Assembly (NCBI GenBank): GCA_046349615.1
Contig: JAXMBZ010000007.1
Span: forward strand, 136,530-200,529
DNA from: JADJNY01 sp046349615
Lineage (GTDB): Bacteria; Planctomycetota; UBA1135; GCA-002686595
Direction of reading: 5' to 3'
Length of the DNA stretch: 64,000 nucleotides
In this document: piece after piece, positions 19,432-27,106 of the stretch
How the letters are laid out: every line of letters starts with the position of its first letter
How positions within the stretch are numbered: position 1 is the first letter of the stretch
The notes under the pieces: model-generated
The model's input: only the letters and a program-made list of their open reading frames with translations
What the model was told of the DNA's origin: nothing
Database searches by the model: none
Translations under genes and position numbers: made by a program

Positions 19432-19857
19432 ATGCCCAAGAAGCTCCCCTTCCTCCGCTCGATGCGGCTCGTCCGCGGCGGCGATTTCGCACGCGTCTTC
19501 GCCGAGGGCGGCCGCGCGCGTGGAGCGGTCCTGCTCGTCGTCGCGCGCGAGAACGGACTCGGGACGAGCCGCCTCGGTCTGTCGGTCGGCCGTGCGATCT
19601 GGCGGTCCGCGGTGAAGCGCAACCGCGTGCGCCGGATCTTCCGCGAGGCGTTCCGCCTCTCGTTTCCCGAGCTGCCCGCGGGCTGCGACTTCGTGCTCGT
19701 TCCCGCGCGGCCGAAGCTCGAGCCCGAACTCGCCGCGACGCGCGCGGAGCTCGTGCGGCTCGCCCGCGAGGCGCGCTCCCGCGCGGGACGTCCGCGGCCT
19801 TCCCGCGGGCCCGCGCGGGGAAACGAGGCGCGCAAGCCGCGCGAGCCCGGGTCGTGA
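19432..19857 (+). CDS. rnpA: Ribonuclease P protein component
   Basis: RnpA is the small basic protein that assists RNase P RNA in tRNA 5'-end maturation. The 141-residue protein has the RNR signature AVKRNRVRRIFREAFR at about residues 58-73 and the MRLVRGGDFARVFAEG N-terminal segment. A basic, Pro/Arg-rich tail of about 30 residues extends it beyond the usual 110-125. The ATG at 19432 gives MPKKLPFLRSMRL. A TATGCT hexamer lies about 30 nt upstream. The stop overlaps the yidD start (GTGA). No rpmH gene was found immediately upstream, unlike the common rpmH-rnpA order. Confidence 0.92.
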   Translation: MPKKLPFLRSMRLVRGGDFARVFAEGGRARGAVLLVVARENGLGTSRLGLSVGRAIWRSAVKRNRVRRIFREAFRLSFPELPAGCDFVLVPARPKLEPELAATRAELVRLAREARSRAGRPRPSRGPARGNEARKPREPGS

Positions 19858-20150
19858 CGAGCTTCGTCCGCCGCGCCGCGACCGCGCCGATCCGCGCGTA
19901 CCAGCGCTGGCTCTCGCGCTGGAAGCCGCCGATGTGCCGCTTCACGCCGACGTGCAGCCAGTACGCCGTCGAAGCGCTCGAGGTCCACGGCCTCTTCGCG
20001 GGCGGAGCGCGCGCGGCGTGGCGCCTGCTTCGCTGCCATCCGCTGACGCGCCCCGGCTTCGACCCCGTGCCCGGTGGTCCGAGCGAGGCCGCGCGCGCGA
20101 AACACGCGGGTTGTCCTCGCCCTTCGCCCTGCGCGCACTGCGCCGAGTGA
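19854..20150 (+). CDS. yidD: Membrane protein insertion efficiency factor YidD
   Basis: YidD is a small inner-membrane-associated protein that helps YidC/Sec-dependent insertion. The 98-residue sequence has the complete signature: APIRAYQRWLSRWKPP, CRFTPTCSQYAVEALEVHG, then RLLRCHPLTRPGFDPVP. The C-terminus ends in an unusual Cys-rich tail (CPRPSPCAHCAE). The GTG start overlaps the rnpA stop by 4 bp, showing translational coupling. yidC itself is about 40 kb away at 60.4-62.4 kb. Confidence 0.93.
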   Translation: MTSFVRRAATAPIRAYQRWLSRWKPPMCRFTPTCSQYAVEALEVHGLFAGGARAAWRLLRCHPLTRPGFDPVPGGPSEAARAKHAGCPRPSPCAHCAE

Positions 20151-20188
20151 CCGACGCGCGCGCGCTCGCAACGCCGCACGCCTTCGAC

Positions 20189-20194
20189 TAGCCT
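20189..20194 (+). promoter_or_regulatory. -10-like hexamer, possible leaderless promoter
   Basis: TAGCCT ends 7 nt before the ATG of the TolB-like lipoprotein gene, with no Shine-Dalgarno between. It would allow transcription separate from rnpA-yidD. Confidence 0.4.
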
Positions 20195-20201
20195 GCGCGC
20201 C

Positions 20202-21347
20202 ATGCGTTCCCCCGTGAAGTCCACGACCGTCGCCGTCCCGTCCGTCCTGGTCCTCCTCGCGCTGGCGAGCTGCCGTTCCGACGGCGCGAGCGCGGCCGCG
20301 TCCCCCGCGAGTTCCGGCTCCGCCGCGCGTCCGCCGCTCCCCGTCGTGAGCAACGCCGACGCTCTGATCGAGAAGGGCGAGACGCACTTCGCGCACCTGT
20401 GGCGCCTGACGAAGGGCGTCGACAACGCGGCGGAGGGCTACTGGAGCTTCGACGGCCGCGCGATCACGATGCAGGCGACGCCGAACGGCGCGCAGTGCGA
20501 TCGGATCTACGCGCTCGGCGTCGGCGGGAACGACGCGCGCTTGATCTCGAACGAGCACGGCGTCACGACGTGCTCGTACTTCCTGCCCGATGGGAAGTCG
20601 ATCCTCTACGCGTCGACGCACGCGTGGGCCATGGACTGCCCGCCGAAGCCCGACATGAGCAAGGGCTACGTGTGGCCCGTGCACCCCGAGTACGACATCT
20701 ACGTGCACGACCTCGCGACCGGGAAGGAGCGCGCGCTGACGACGACGTACGGCTACGACGCGGAGGCGACGATCTCGCCGCTCGGTGATCGGATGGTGTT
20801 CACGTCGACGCGTTCGGGCGATCTCGAGTTGTGGACGAGCGACCTCGACGGCAACCACCTCCAGCAGGTCACGAACGCGCCCGGCTACGACGGCGGCGCG
20901 TTCTTCAGCCACGACGGGAAGTGGCTCGTGTTCCGCGCGACGGCGTTCACGCCGGGCAAGGAGCAGGAGGAGATCGCGCAGTACCGCGGGCTCCTTTCGA
21001 ACTGGCTCGTCAAGCCGACGAAGATGGAGATCATGCTCGTCCGCCCCGACGGGTCGGAGCGCAAGCAGGTGACGCACCTCGGCCGCGCGAACTTCGCGCC
21101 GTTCTTCTTCCCGGACGACCGGCGCATCGTGTTCGCGAGCAACCACCACGACTCGTCGCGTGAAGGCCGCAAGTTCGACCTCTTCGCCTGCGATCTCGAC
21201 GGGAAGGACCTCGAGCGCCTGACGACCTACGACGGCTTCGACGCGTTCCCGATGTTCAGCCCCGACGGCAAGTGGTTCGTCTTCGCGAGCAACCGCGGCG
21301 GCGCGACGCCGGAGGAAACGAACCTCTACGTCGCCGAGTGGCGCTGA
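20202..21347 (+). CDS. TolB-like (PD40/WD40) beta-propeller lipoprotein
   Basis: A 381-residue exported protein. The signal peptide ends in a lipobox, LALASCRS, so Cys25 should be lipidated. The rest is a six-bladed TolB/DPP4-type propeller built from PD40 repeats, each with an S-P/H-DGK-W-hydrophobic pattern: FLPDGKSILYAST, SPLGDRMVFTSTRSGDLELW, FSHDGKWLVFRAT, FFPDDRRIVFASNHHDSS and FSPDGKWFVFASNRGG. Such proteins often bind partners or peptides in the periplasm. No protease domain is attached. It is convergent with the M28 peptidase gene. Confidence 0.85.
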   Translation: MRSPVKSTTVAVPSVLVLLALASCRSDGASAAASPASSGSAARPPLPVVSNADALIEKGETHFAHLWRLTKGVDNAAEGYWSFDGRAITMQATPNGAQCDRIYALGVGGNDARLISNEHGVTTCSYFLPDGKSILYASTHAWAMDCPPKPDMSKGYVWPVHPEYDIYVHDLATGKERALTTTYGYDAEATISPLGDRMVFTSTRSGDLELWTSDLDGNHLQQVTNAPGYDGGAFFSHDGKWLVFRATAFTPGKEQEEIAQYRGLLSNWLVKPTKMEIMLVRPDGSERKQVTHLGRANFAPFFFPDDRRIVFASNHHDSSREGRKFDLFACDLDGKDLERLTTYDGFDAFPMFSPDGKWFVFASNRGGATPEETNLYVAEWR

Positions 21348-21386
21348 GGCGTCCGTAGGCCGCGGCGGCCCGCGCGCTCGCGTGCG

Positions 21387-21412
21387 GCTCGTCCGTCGCG
21401 ACGGCGACGAGC
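21387..21412. terminator. Possible shared stem-loop between convergent genes
   Basis: GCTCGTC and GACGAGC flank an inner CGTCGCGACG palindrome in the 136-bp gap between the TolB-like and M28 genes. There is no T-run; it is a candidate only because of its position. Confidence 0.3.
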
Positions 21413-21483
21413 AGGGCCCCCGTGGCGCGGTCCGACGCGCCGTACGTCCGCGCGTCGGCCCGGCTCCTCCGCCGCTCGCGCGC

Positions 21484-23430
21484 CTACTTCACGTCCCCCG
21501 CCGGCGCGACGAGGGTCACGCGCGTCTCCTGCTCGACGCCGTCGCGCACGAAACGCAGCGGCACGACGTCGCCCGGCTTGAAGTGCGACAAGGCGTACGT
21601 GAGGTCGTGCACGCTGTCGAGCTGCACGTCGCCGAGCTTCACGAGGACGTCGCCCTTCGTCAGCCCCGCGCGCTCCGCCGGCGTGCCCTGCGACGCGCCG
21701 TCGATCAAGACGCCCTTCCCCTCGTACGCGTAGTTCGGGATCGAGCCCAGGCGCACGCGGAAGCCGCCCGTCGGCGTCGTGCGCTCGCCCATCGGCGCCT
21801 TCGACTCGACGTAGTCGAGCTTCGAGGCGCTCGCCATGCGCGTCACGAAGTCGAGGCCGAGCGCCACGACCTTCGCGGCGCCCTGCGCCTCGAACTTGTC
21901 CGCGTCGTCGGTCGGCTTGTGGTAGTCGGCGTGCAGTCCGCTGAAGAGGTGGAGCGCCGGGATGCCGCGTTTCAGGAACGACTGGTGGTCGCTCGAGCCG
22001 CCGAGCGCGCCGCCCGCGAGGTTGACCGCGAGTTCGAGCCCCGCGTGCTTCCCCGCGTCCTCCATCCAGCTCGCGAACACGCTCGACGTGCCGGCGCCGA
22101 GCACCTGCAGCTTCCCGTTGCCCGCGCGGCCGACCATGTCGAGGTTCAAGTTCGCCTTCACGCGCTCGAGCGGCACCGTCGGATGCTGCGCCCAATGTTC
22201 GCTGCCGAGGAGCCCCTCTTCCTCGCCGGACCAGAGCGCCACGAGCACGTCGCACGGGAGCGCTCGATTGCGCAGCGCGAGCGCGCGCGCGATCTCGATC
22301 ACCGCCGCGGTCCCGCTCGCGTTGTCGTCCGCGCCGTTGTGGATCGCTCCCACCGCGTCCGGCGCGAGCGAGCCGGTGCCGCCGTGGCCGAGGTGGTCGT
22401 AGTGCGCGCCGATCACGACGCAGCGCGCGGAGTCCGCGCCGCGCACGCGGCCGAGCACGTTGAGCGCCTCGCCCTTCTCGCGCACGACGTCCGCACGAAT
22501 CTCGGCCGCGAGCTTCGACGGCGCGAGCGCCGCCGCCGGACGCGTGAGGTCGAGCTCGGCGCCAGCGAAGAAGCGCTGCTTCACGACCGCCGCCTTCTCC
22601 GCGTCGATCGTCACGCACGGGAGGCCCGCGCGCGCGCCGTGGCCGACGTCGAACGCGAGGACGCCTTCGCCCGCGCTCTTCGGGAGCAGGAGCACGCCGG
22701 AGGCGCCGTGGCGCTTCGCGTTCATCACCTTCGTGAACACCGAGCCCGCGTTGCCCCACGGCTCGGGCGGCGGACCGCCGTGCGGACTCGGCGCGCTCTC
22801 CGGAATCTTCGGCGGCGGCGCGTCGGGCGTGCCGCGCACGATCACGGCGATCGAGCCCGTCGTCCCGGCCTTCAGGTCCTTGCCGGCGAAGTCGTCCCAG
22901 CCGCGCTCCGCGTCGTCGATGCCGAAGCCGCACCAGACGAGCGGGCCCGCGGCGCTGCCGCCCTCGGCGCAGTAGAGCGGGACGGCCGGGAGCGTCGCGA
23001 ACGTCCCGCCCTCGCTCCATTGCAGGACCGAGCGCCCGCCGTCGCGCGCGTCGAGCGCGACCTCGAACGACTGGAACCAGTTCCCGTGCTCGCCCGCGGG
23101 CTCGAGTCCGGCGTCCGCGAGCGCGCGCGCGATCCAGTGCGCCGACTCGCGCGCGCTCTCCGTGCCGGCACGGCGGCCTTCGCGCGCGTCGTCGGCGAGC
23201 CACGCGACCGTCGCGGTGAGGCGCGCGTCGAGCGCGAGGTGCGGATCGAGCGCGGCCTCGTGCGCGCCGCCTCCGTGCTCCGCCGCGGCGTGGACGTGGT
23301 CCGGTGCGCCGTGCGCGGACGCCGCGCTGGACACGGCGGCGGGTTCGGGAGCGGGCGCCGCGCGGCACGCGGCGAGGGCGAGGACGACGAGGAGCGGGGA
23401 CGAGCGCAGGCGGGCGATTCGCGGCGACAT
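21484..23430 (-). CDS. M28-family metallopeptidase lipoprotein with PA and PDZ domains
   Basis: A 648-residue exported aminopeptidase-like protein. The lipobox is LALAACRA. A His/Ala-rich linker (HAAAEHGGGAHE) precedes a helical region, a PA-type insert (about 150-300), the M28 catalytic domain (about 330-540) and a C-terminal PDZ domain (about 560-640, GVLIDGASQGTPAERAGLTKGDVLVKLG). Zinc-site residues are visible: AHYDHLG, the bridging Asp in HNGADDNASGTA, GEEEGLLGS, NLDMVGR and YHKPTDD. The architecture matches bacterial PA/M28/PDZ aminopeptidases that act outside the cytoplasm. A TATCCT hexamer ends 6 nt before the ATG. Confidence 0.9.
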   Translation of the reverse strand: MSPRIARLRSSPLLVVLALAACRAAPAPEPAAVSSAASAHGAPDHVHAAAEHGGGAHEAALDPHLALDARLTATVAWLADDAREGRRAGTESARESAHWIARALADAGLEPAGEHGNWFQSFEVALDARDGGRSVLQWSEGGTFATLPAVPLYCAEGGSAAGPLVWCGFGIDDAERGWDDFAGKDLKAGTTGSIAVIVRGTPDAPPPKIPESAPSPHGGPPPEPWGNAGSVFTKVMNAKRHGASGVLLLPKSAGEGVLAFDVGHGARAGLPCVTIDAEKAAVVKQRFFAGAELDLTRPAAALAPSKLAAEIRADVVREKGEALNVLGRVRGADSARCVVIGAHYDHLGHGGTGSLAPDAVGAIHNGADDNASGTAAVIEIARALALRNRALPCDVLVALWSGEEEGLLGSEHWAQHPTVPLERVKANLNLDMVGRAGNGKLQVLGAGTSSVFASWMEDAGKHAGLELAVNLAGGALGGSSDHQSFLKRGIPALHLFSGLHADYHKPTDDADKFEAQGAAKVVALGLDFVTRMASASKLDYVESKAPMGERTTPTGGFRVRLGSIPNYAYEGKGVLIDGASQGTPAERAGLTKGDVLVKLGDVQLDSVHDLTYALSHFKPGDVVPLRFVRDGVEQETRVTLVAPAGDVK

Positions 23431-23436
23431 GACGCG

Positions 23437-23442
23437 AGGATA
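23437..23442 (-). promoter_or_regulatory. -10-like hexamer, possible leaderless promoter
   Basis: On the minus strand TATCCT ends 6 nt before the ATG of the M28 peptidase gene, with no Shine-Dalgarno in between. Confidence 0.45.
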
Positions 23443-23508
23443 GCGCTCGGTCGAAGCGAGTCCATCCGCACGCTGTACACGCGCCCCGCGCGCCGGTAGA
23501 CCGCGCGC

Positions 23509-25167
23509 ATGGAAGCGCCGCGCGCGAACCTCCGCCGCCTGGTCCTGCTCGCGCTGGTGCCGCTCGCGGTGCTCGTGCTCGCGCTCGCGGGGGGGCGAGG
23601 GGGACTCCGCGGCGAAGGCGGAATCGTCGCCGCGCGCGTCCTGCCCTCCGCGGCCGTGAGCGCGGAGGAGCGCGCGCTCCACGCCGCCGCGGCGCACGGC
23701 GCGCTCCCCGGCTGGGACCCCGACCGCGGCGCCGGCGTGCCGCTCCTCGCGACGCTCGCGCGCGGCGCGTGGTCGCCGCTGCGCGCACCGCGGTGGCTCG
23801 CGGAGCCCGAGCCCGCCGCCGCGTGGAGCGCGTTCGTCGTGCTCTTCGTGCTCGGGCTCGGCGTCGAGCGCGTCCTCGCGCGCGTCACGCCGTCCGCGGC
23901 CGCGGTCGTCGCGCTCGCGCTCCAGCTCGCGGCGCTCGCGTCGGGCGAGCTCGCGGACGGCGCGCGCGTCGAGGCGCTCGCGTTCCTCCCGTGGGCCGCG
24001 TGGGCGGCGCTCGAGCTCGAGCGCGCGCCGACGCGCGCGCGGCTCGTGCTCGCGGGCTCGGCCGCGGCGGCGGTGCTCGCGAACGCGCCGATCGAGGCGG
24101 CGATCGTCGGCGCCGCGGGCGCGCTCGTCGTGCTCGCGCGCGTCGCGACGCGCGCCGCGCGGCCGGGCGCGCGCGTCCACGCGCGCGTCGCGCTCGGGCT
24201 CGGGCTCGCGCTCGGTGCGCCCGAGCTCGCGCCGCGCCTCGCGCACCGCGCGCGCGTCGAGTCCGCGTTGACGTGGCCCGCGCCCGCCTCGAGCGCGCGC
24301 GCAGCGCGGCCGGCGCTCGCGGAGCTCGACCGCGCGACGCTCGACGCCGTGCGCGCGACGGCGGGCGACGGACGCGTCGTGCGCGTCGCCGACGACGCGG
24401 AGGACGCGCGCGAGCTCGCACCGACGGGCGCGCTCGCCGCCGCGGGCATCGGCGAGCTCGACGCGGCCGGCGCGGCGCTCGAGCCGCGCGTCGCCGAGCT
24501 CCTCGACCGCCTCGACCCCGCGCTCCGCGCCGGCGGCGCGCCGCTGCGCCTCCCGCGCGCGAGCCTCGTGAACCACGCGCTCTTCGACCGCCTGCGCGTC
24601 ACGTGCGTGCTCGCGCGCGAGCCGCTCGAGAACCCGCGGCTCGCGCTCGTGCGCGCGGAGGGCGGGCGCTTCGTCTACCGCCGCGACGGCGCGCTCCCCT
24701 ACGCGCGCGTCGTGCCCGGCGAGCTCGTGCAGGTGCCCGGCGCGATCGGCGCGCTCGGCCTGCTCCAAGCGGGCGCCCTCGACGCGACGAGCGCCGCGAT
24801 CGCCGACGCGAACGACGCGCTCCCGCGCGCGCCGAGCACGGCGCCGTTCCACGCGGGCGAGCTCCTCGTGCGCCGCCCCGAAGCGGACCGCGTCGACGTC
24901 GAGGTGCGCGGGAGCTCCGGCGGCTGGCTCGTCTTCCAGGAAGCGTGGGATCCCGGCTGGAAGGCCGCGATCGACGGCGAGGACGTCGACTTCGTGCGCC
25001 TCGACCACGCGTTCCGCGCGCTCCCGCTCCGCGCGGGCGACTCGATCGTGCGCACGAAGTACGAGCCGTTCGAGCTGCGCCTCGGCGCGTGGATCGCGGT
25101 CGGCGCGGCGCTCGCGACGGCGCTGTTCGCGTTCGGCGCGCGACGTGCGCACGCGAGCGGCGGCTGA
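23509..25167 (+). CDS. Short YfhO-like membrane protein
   Basis: A 552-residue Ala/Arg-rich membrane protein. About five hydrophobic helices are visible: residues 10-28, 102-120, 124-145, 178-215 and 524-545. The C-terminal part is the most recognisable: GGWLVFQEAWDPGWKAAIDGEDVDFVRLDHAFRALPLRAGDSIV matches the C-terminal domain of the YfhO family, large envelope proteins linked to lipoteichoic-acid glycosylation in Bacillus. Typical YfhO proteins exceed 800 residues with 12 or more helices, so much of the membrane part is absent or diverged. The TGA stop at 25165-25167 directly abuts a palindromic mobile-element-like sequence. Low-complexity composition limits the certainty. Confidence 0.6.
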   Translation: MEAPRANLRRLVLLALVPLAVLVLALAGGRGGLRGEGGIVAARVLPSAAVSAEERALHAAAAHGALPGWDPDRGAGVPLLATLARGAWSPLRAPRWLAEPEPAAAWSAFVVLFVLGLGVERVLARVTPSAAAVVALALQLAALASGELADGARVEALAFLPWAAWAALELERAPTRARLVLAGSAAAAVLANAPIEAAIVGAAGALVVLARVATRAARPGARVHARVALGLGLALGAPELAPRLAHRARVESALTWPAPASSARAARPALAELDRATLDAVRATAGDGRVVRVADDAEDARELAPTGALAAAGIGELDAAGAALEPRVAELLDRLDPALRAGGAPLRLPRASLVNHALFDRLRVTCVLAREPLENPRLALVRAEGGRFVYRRDGALPYARVVPGELVQVPGAIGALGLLQAGALDATSAAIADANDALPRAPSTAPFHAGELLVRRPEADRVDVEVRGSSGGWLVFQEAWDPGWKAAIDGEDVDFVRLDHAFRALPLRAGDSIVRTKYEPFELRLGAWIAVGAALATALFAFGARRAHASGG

Positions 25168-25329
25168 GAGCCTGTGAAGAAATCAGAGACACCCGTCACG
25201 CTCGCCCAGAGGCGCCCCGGCGGCGTTGCGATTCCTCCGAGTATTGCCAGCGAATACGCGTCGTCATCGCGCCTTGCCGGAACGCCTCTGGACAACCCTG
25301 CCGGGCATCCCTGATTCCTTCACAGGCTC
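25168..25329. mobile_element. 162-bp palindromic MITE-like element with TGA target duplication
   Basis: The ends GAGCCTGTGAAGAAATCAG (left) and its near-perfect inverse on the right (18 of 19 positions) form terminal inverted repeats. Similarity continues inward along the whole length, including CCAGAGGCG and CCGGC in both arms, to a centre at GTATT-gccagcg-AATAC. The element is thus one long imperfect hairpin. TGA directly flanks both sides (25165-25167 and 25330-25332), as expected for a 3-bp target-site duplication. No transposase is encoded, so it is probably a non-autonomous element moved by an insertion sequence elsewhere in the genome. It is visibly richer in AT than its neighbours. 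Confidence 0.7.
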
Positions 25330-25450
25330 TGAGCGCGCAGAGCCCCGCCACGCGCGGCCGATCGGCCAGTGAGCGCGCCGAGTCTGCTCGCGCGCGAACG
25401 ATCGGCGGCGGAACGCGCGCAGCCCCGTCGCGCCCGACCGCGGGCTCCGC

Positions 25451-25456
25451 TACGCT
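25451..25456 (+). promoter_or_regulatory. -10-like hexamer, possible leaderless promoter
   Basis: TACGCT ends 6 nt before the ATG of the MBL-fold hydrolase gene; no Shine-Dalgarno is present. Confidence 0.4.
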
Positions 25457-25462
25457 CCGCGC

Positions 25463-26278
25463 ATGCGCCTCACCGTCCTCGCGAGCGGCAGCGAAGGGAA
25501 CAGCACGCTCGTCGAGTGCGGCGCGACGACCGTGCTCGTCGACGCGGGGCTCGGACGCGACGCGCAGCTTGCGCGCCTCGAGGCGACGCGCATCCCCATC
25601 GGACGAATCGACCACGTGCTCGTGACGCACGGGCACTTGGACCACGCGCGCAGCGCAGGCTCCATCGCGCGCCGCGCGAAGGCGTTCCTGCACGCGCCCG
25701 AGGCGATCCTGCGCCACGCGGCCGCGAAGAAGGCGCCGCGCCAGGCCGCGCTGCGCATCGACCAGGCGTTCGAGCTCGCGGAACGCGCGACGTGGACTCC
25801 CGACGTGCCCGCGCGCGGCGCGGAGCCGGTGCGCGTGCTCCCCGTGACGCTCCCCCACGATTGCGATCCGACCGTCGCGTTCCGGCTCGAGCACGCGGGA
25901 CGGCGCGCCGTGATCCTGACCGACCTCGGCCATCCCGCGCGCGAGGTCGCGGAGCGCCTCGCGGACGCGCACGTGCTCGTGCTCGAGTTCAACTGGGATC
26001 CCGAGCTGATGGCGACCGGGCCCTACCCCGCGTCGCTCAAGAAGCGCATCACCGGCGACCGCGGGCACCTCTCGAACGCGCAGGGCGCCGCGATGCTCGA
26101 GCGCCTCGCGTCGGAGCACCTGCACACGCTCGTGCTCGCGCACCTCTCGAAGAAGACGAACGCGCCGGAGCGCGCGCTCGCCGCGGCGAACGCGGTGCTC
26201 GAACGCCTCGGCCTCGCGTCGCGCGTGAAGGTCGTCGTCGCGAGCCAGGACGAGGTCGGCGCGCCGATCGACGTCTGA
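25463..26278 (+). CDS. MBL-fold metallohydrolase, YycJ/WalJ-like
   Basis: The 271-residue cytosolic protein opens with MRLTVLASGSEGNSTLVE and has the metallo-beta-lactamase signature THGHLDHARS (HxHxDH), a later metal-ligand region ILTDLGH, and ...LEFNWDPELM, GDRGHLSN and LAHLSKKTN, all typical of the YycJ/WalJ exonuclease-like subfamily. Members are thought to be DNA exonucleases or housekeeping hydrolases; YycJ is linked to the WalRK operon in Firmicutes, but no such genes are next to it here. It stands alone between the MITE-like element and the glycosyltransferase cluster. Confidence 0.85.
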   Translation: MRLTVLASGSEGNSTLVECGATTVLVDAGLGRDAQLARLEATRIPIGRIDHVLVTHGHLDHARSAGSIARRAKAFLHAPEAILRHAAAKKAPRQAALRIDQAFELAERATWTPDVPARGAEPVRVLPVTLPHDCDPTVAFRLEHAGRRAVILTDLGHPAREVAERLADAHVLVLEFNWDPELMATGPYPASLKKRITGDRGHLSNAQGAAMLERLASEHLHTLVLAHLSKKTNAPERALAAANAVLERLGLASRVKVVVASQDEVGAPIDV

Positions 26279-26287
26279 CGCGCGCGC

Positions 26288-27007
26288 TCAGCCGCGCCGC
26301 GGCAGCGGCTTCGTCGCCCGATGGAAGACCGTCCACCGCACGATCGCCCACATCGCGATGAACGCGTCCTTCGGGCCGATCTTCTTGCCTTCCGAATAGT
26401 CGCGACCTGCGTAGCTGATCGGGACCTCGTAGACGCGCGCGCGCAGCTTCGAGACCTTCGCGGCGAACTCGGGCTCGACCGCGAACGTGCGCGACTGGAT
26501 CGTGATCCGGTCGGCGCACTCGCGCTTGAAGACCTTGTAGCAGGTCTCCATGTCCGTGAGGTTCATGTTGGTGAACATGTTGCTCACGAGCGTGAGGAAG
26601 CGGTTGCCCACGTAGTGCCAGAAGAGGTGCACGCGCGCATACGGACCGCCGAGGAAGCGGCTCCCGAACACGACGTCCGCCTTCCCGTCGAGGATCGGCC
26701 GCAGGAGCACGCCGTAATCGTTCGGGTCGTACTCGAGGTCCGCGTCCTGGATGAGCACGACGTCGCCCGTCACCTGCTTGAAGCCGGTCGACAGCGCGGC
26801 GCCCTTCCCGGAGTTCTTCGCGTGGTGGAAGCAGCGCACGTTCGAGTACTGCGCCGCGAGCTTCGCCATGATCTCCGCGGAGCGGTCCTTCGAGCCGTCG
26901 TCGACGAGGACGAGCTCCTTGTCCCACGGCGTCGCCTGCACGCGCCGCACGATCTCCTCGAGGGTGTCTTCCTCGTTGTAGACCGGCATGACGACGGAGA
27001 GCTTCAT
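26288..27007 (-). CDS. Family 2 glycosyltransferase, dolichyl-phosphate-mannose-synthase-like
   Basis: A GT-A fold transferase of 239 residues starting MKLSVVMPVYNEEDTLEEI. It has VLVDDGSKDRS, KNSGKGAALSTGF, the DxD-type motif QDADLEYDP and FGSRFLGG, the signature of DPM1/polyprenyl-phosphate glycosyltransferases that load sugar onto a lipid carrier. No C-terminal membrane helices are present. A GTG at 27100, 7 bp after the upstream stop, is an alternative start that would add 31 residues of no recognisable domain; the ATG at 27007 is preferred because the family begins there. It is the last gene of a four-gene glycosyltransferase operon. Confidence 0.85.
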   Translation of the reverse strand: MKLSVVMPVYNEEDTLEEIVRRVQATPWDKELVLVDDGSKDRSAEIMAKLAAQYSNVRCFHHAKNSGKGAALSTGFKQVTGDVVLIQDADLEYDPNDYGVLLRPILDGKADVVFGSRFLGGPYARVHLFWHYVGNRFLTLVSNMFTNMNLTDMETCYKVFKRECADRITIQSRTFAVEPEFAAKVSKLRARVYEVPISYAGRDYSEGKKIGPKDAFIAMWAIVRWTVFHRATKPLPRRG

Positions 27008-27106
27008 CGAGCTCGCCGCCCGGTCCGCGTGCGGAATTTCCTTCCGATCCGAAGCCGCGGACGAACGCTCCGGACGTTGTTCGAGGACGTCATGGGACAC
27101 GGGCCC

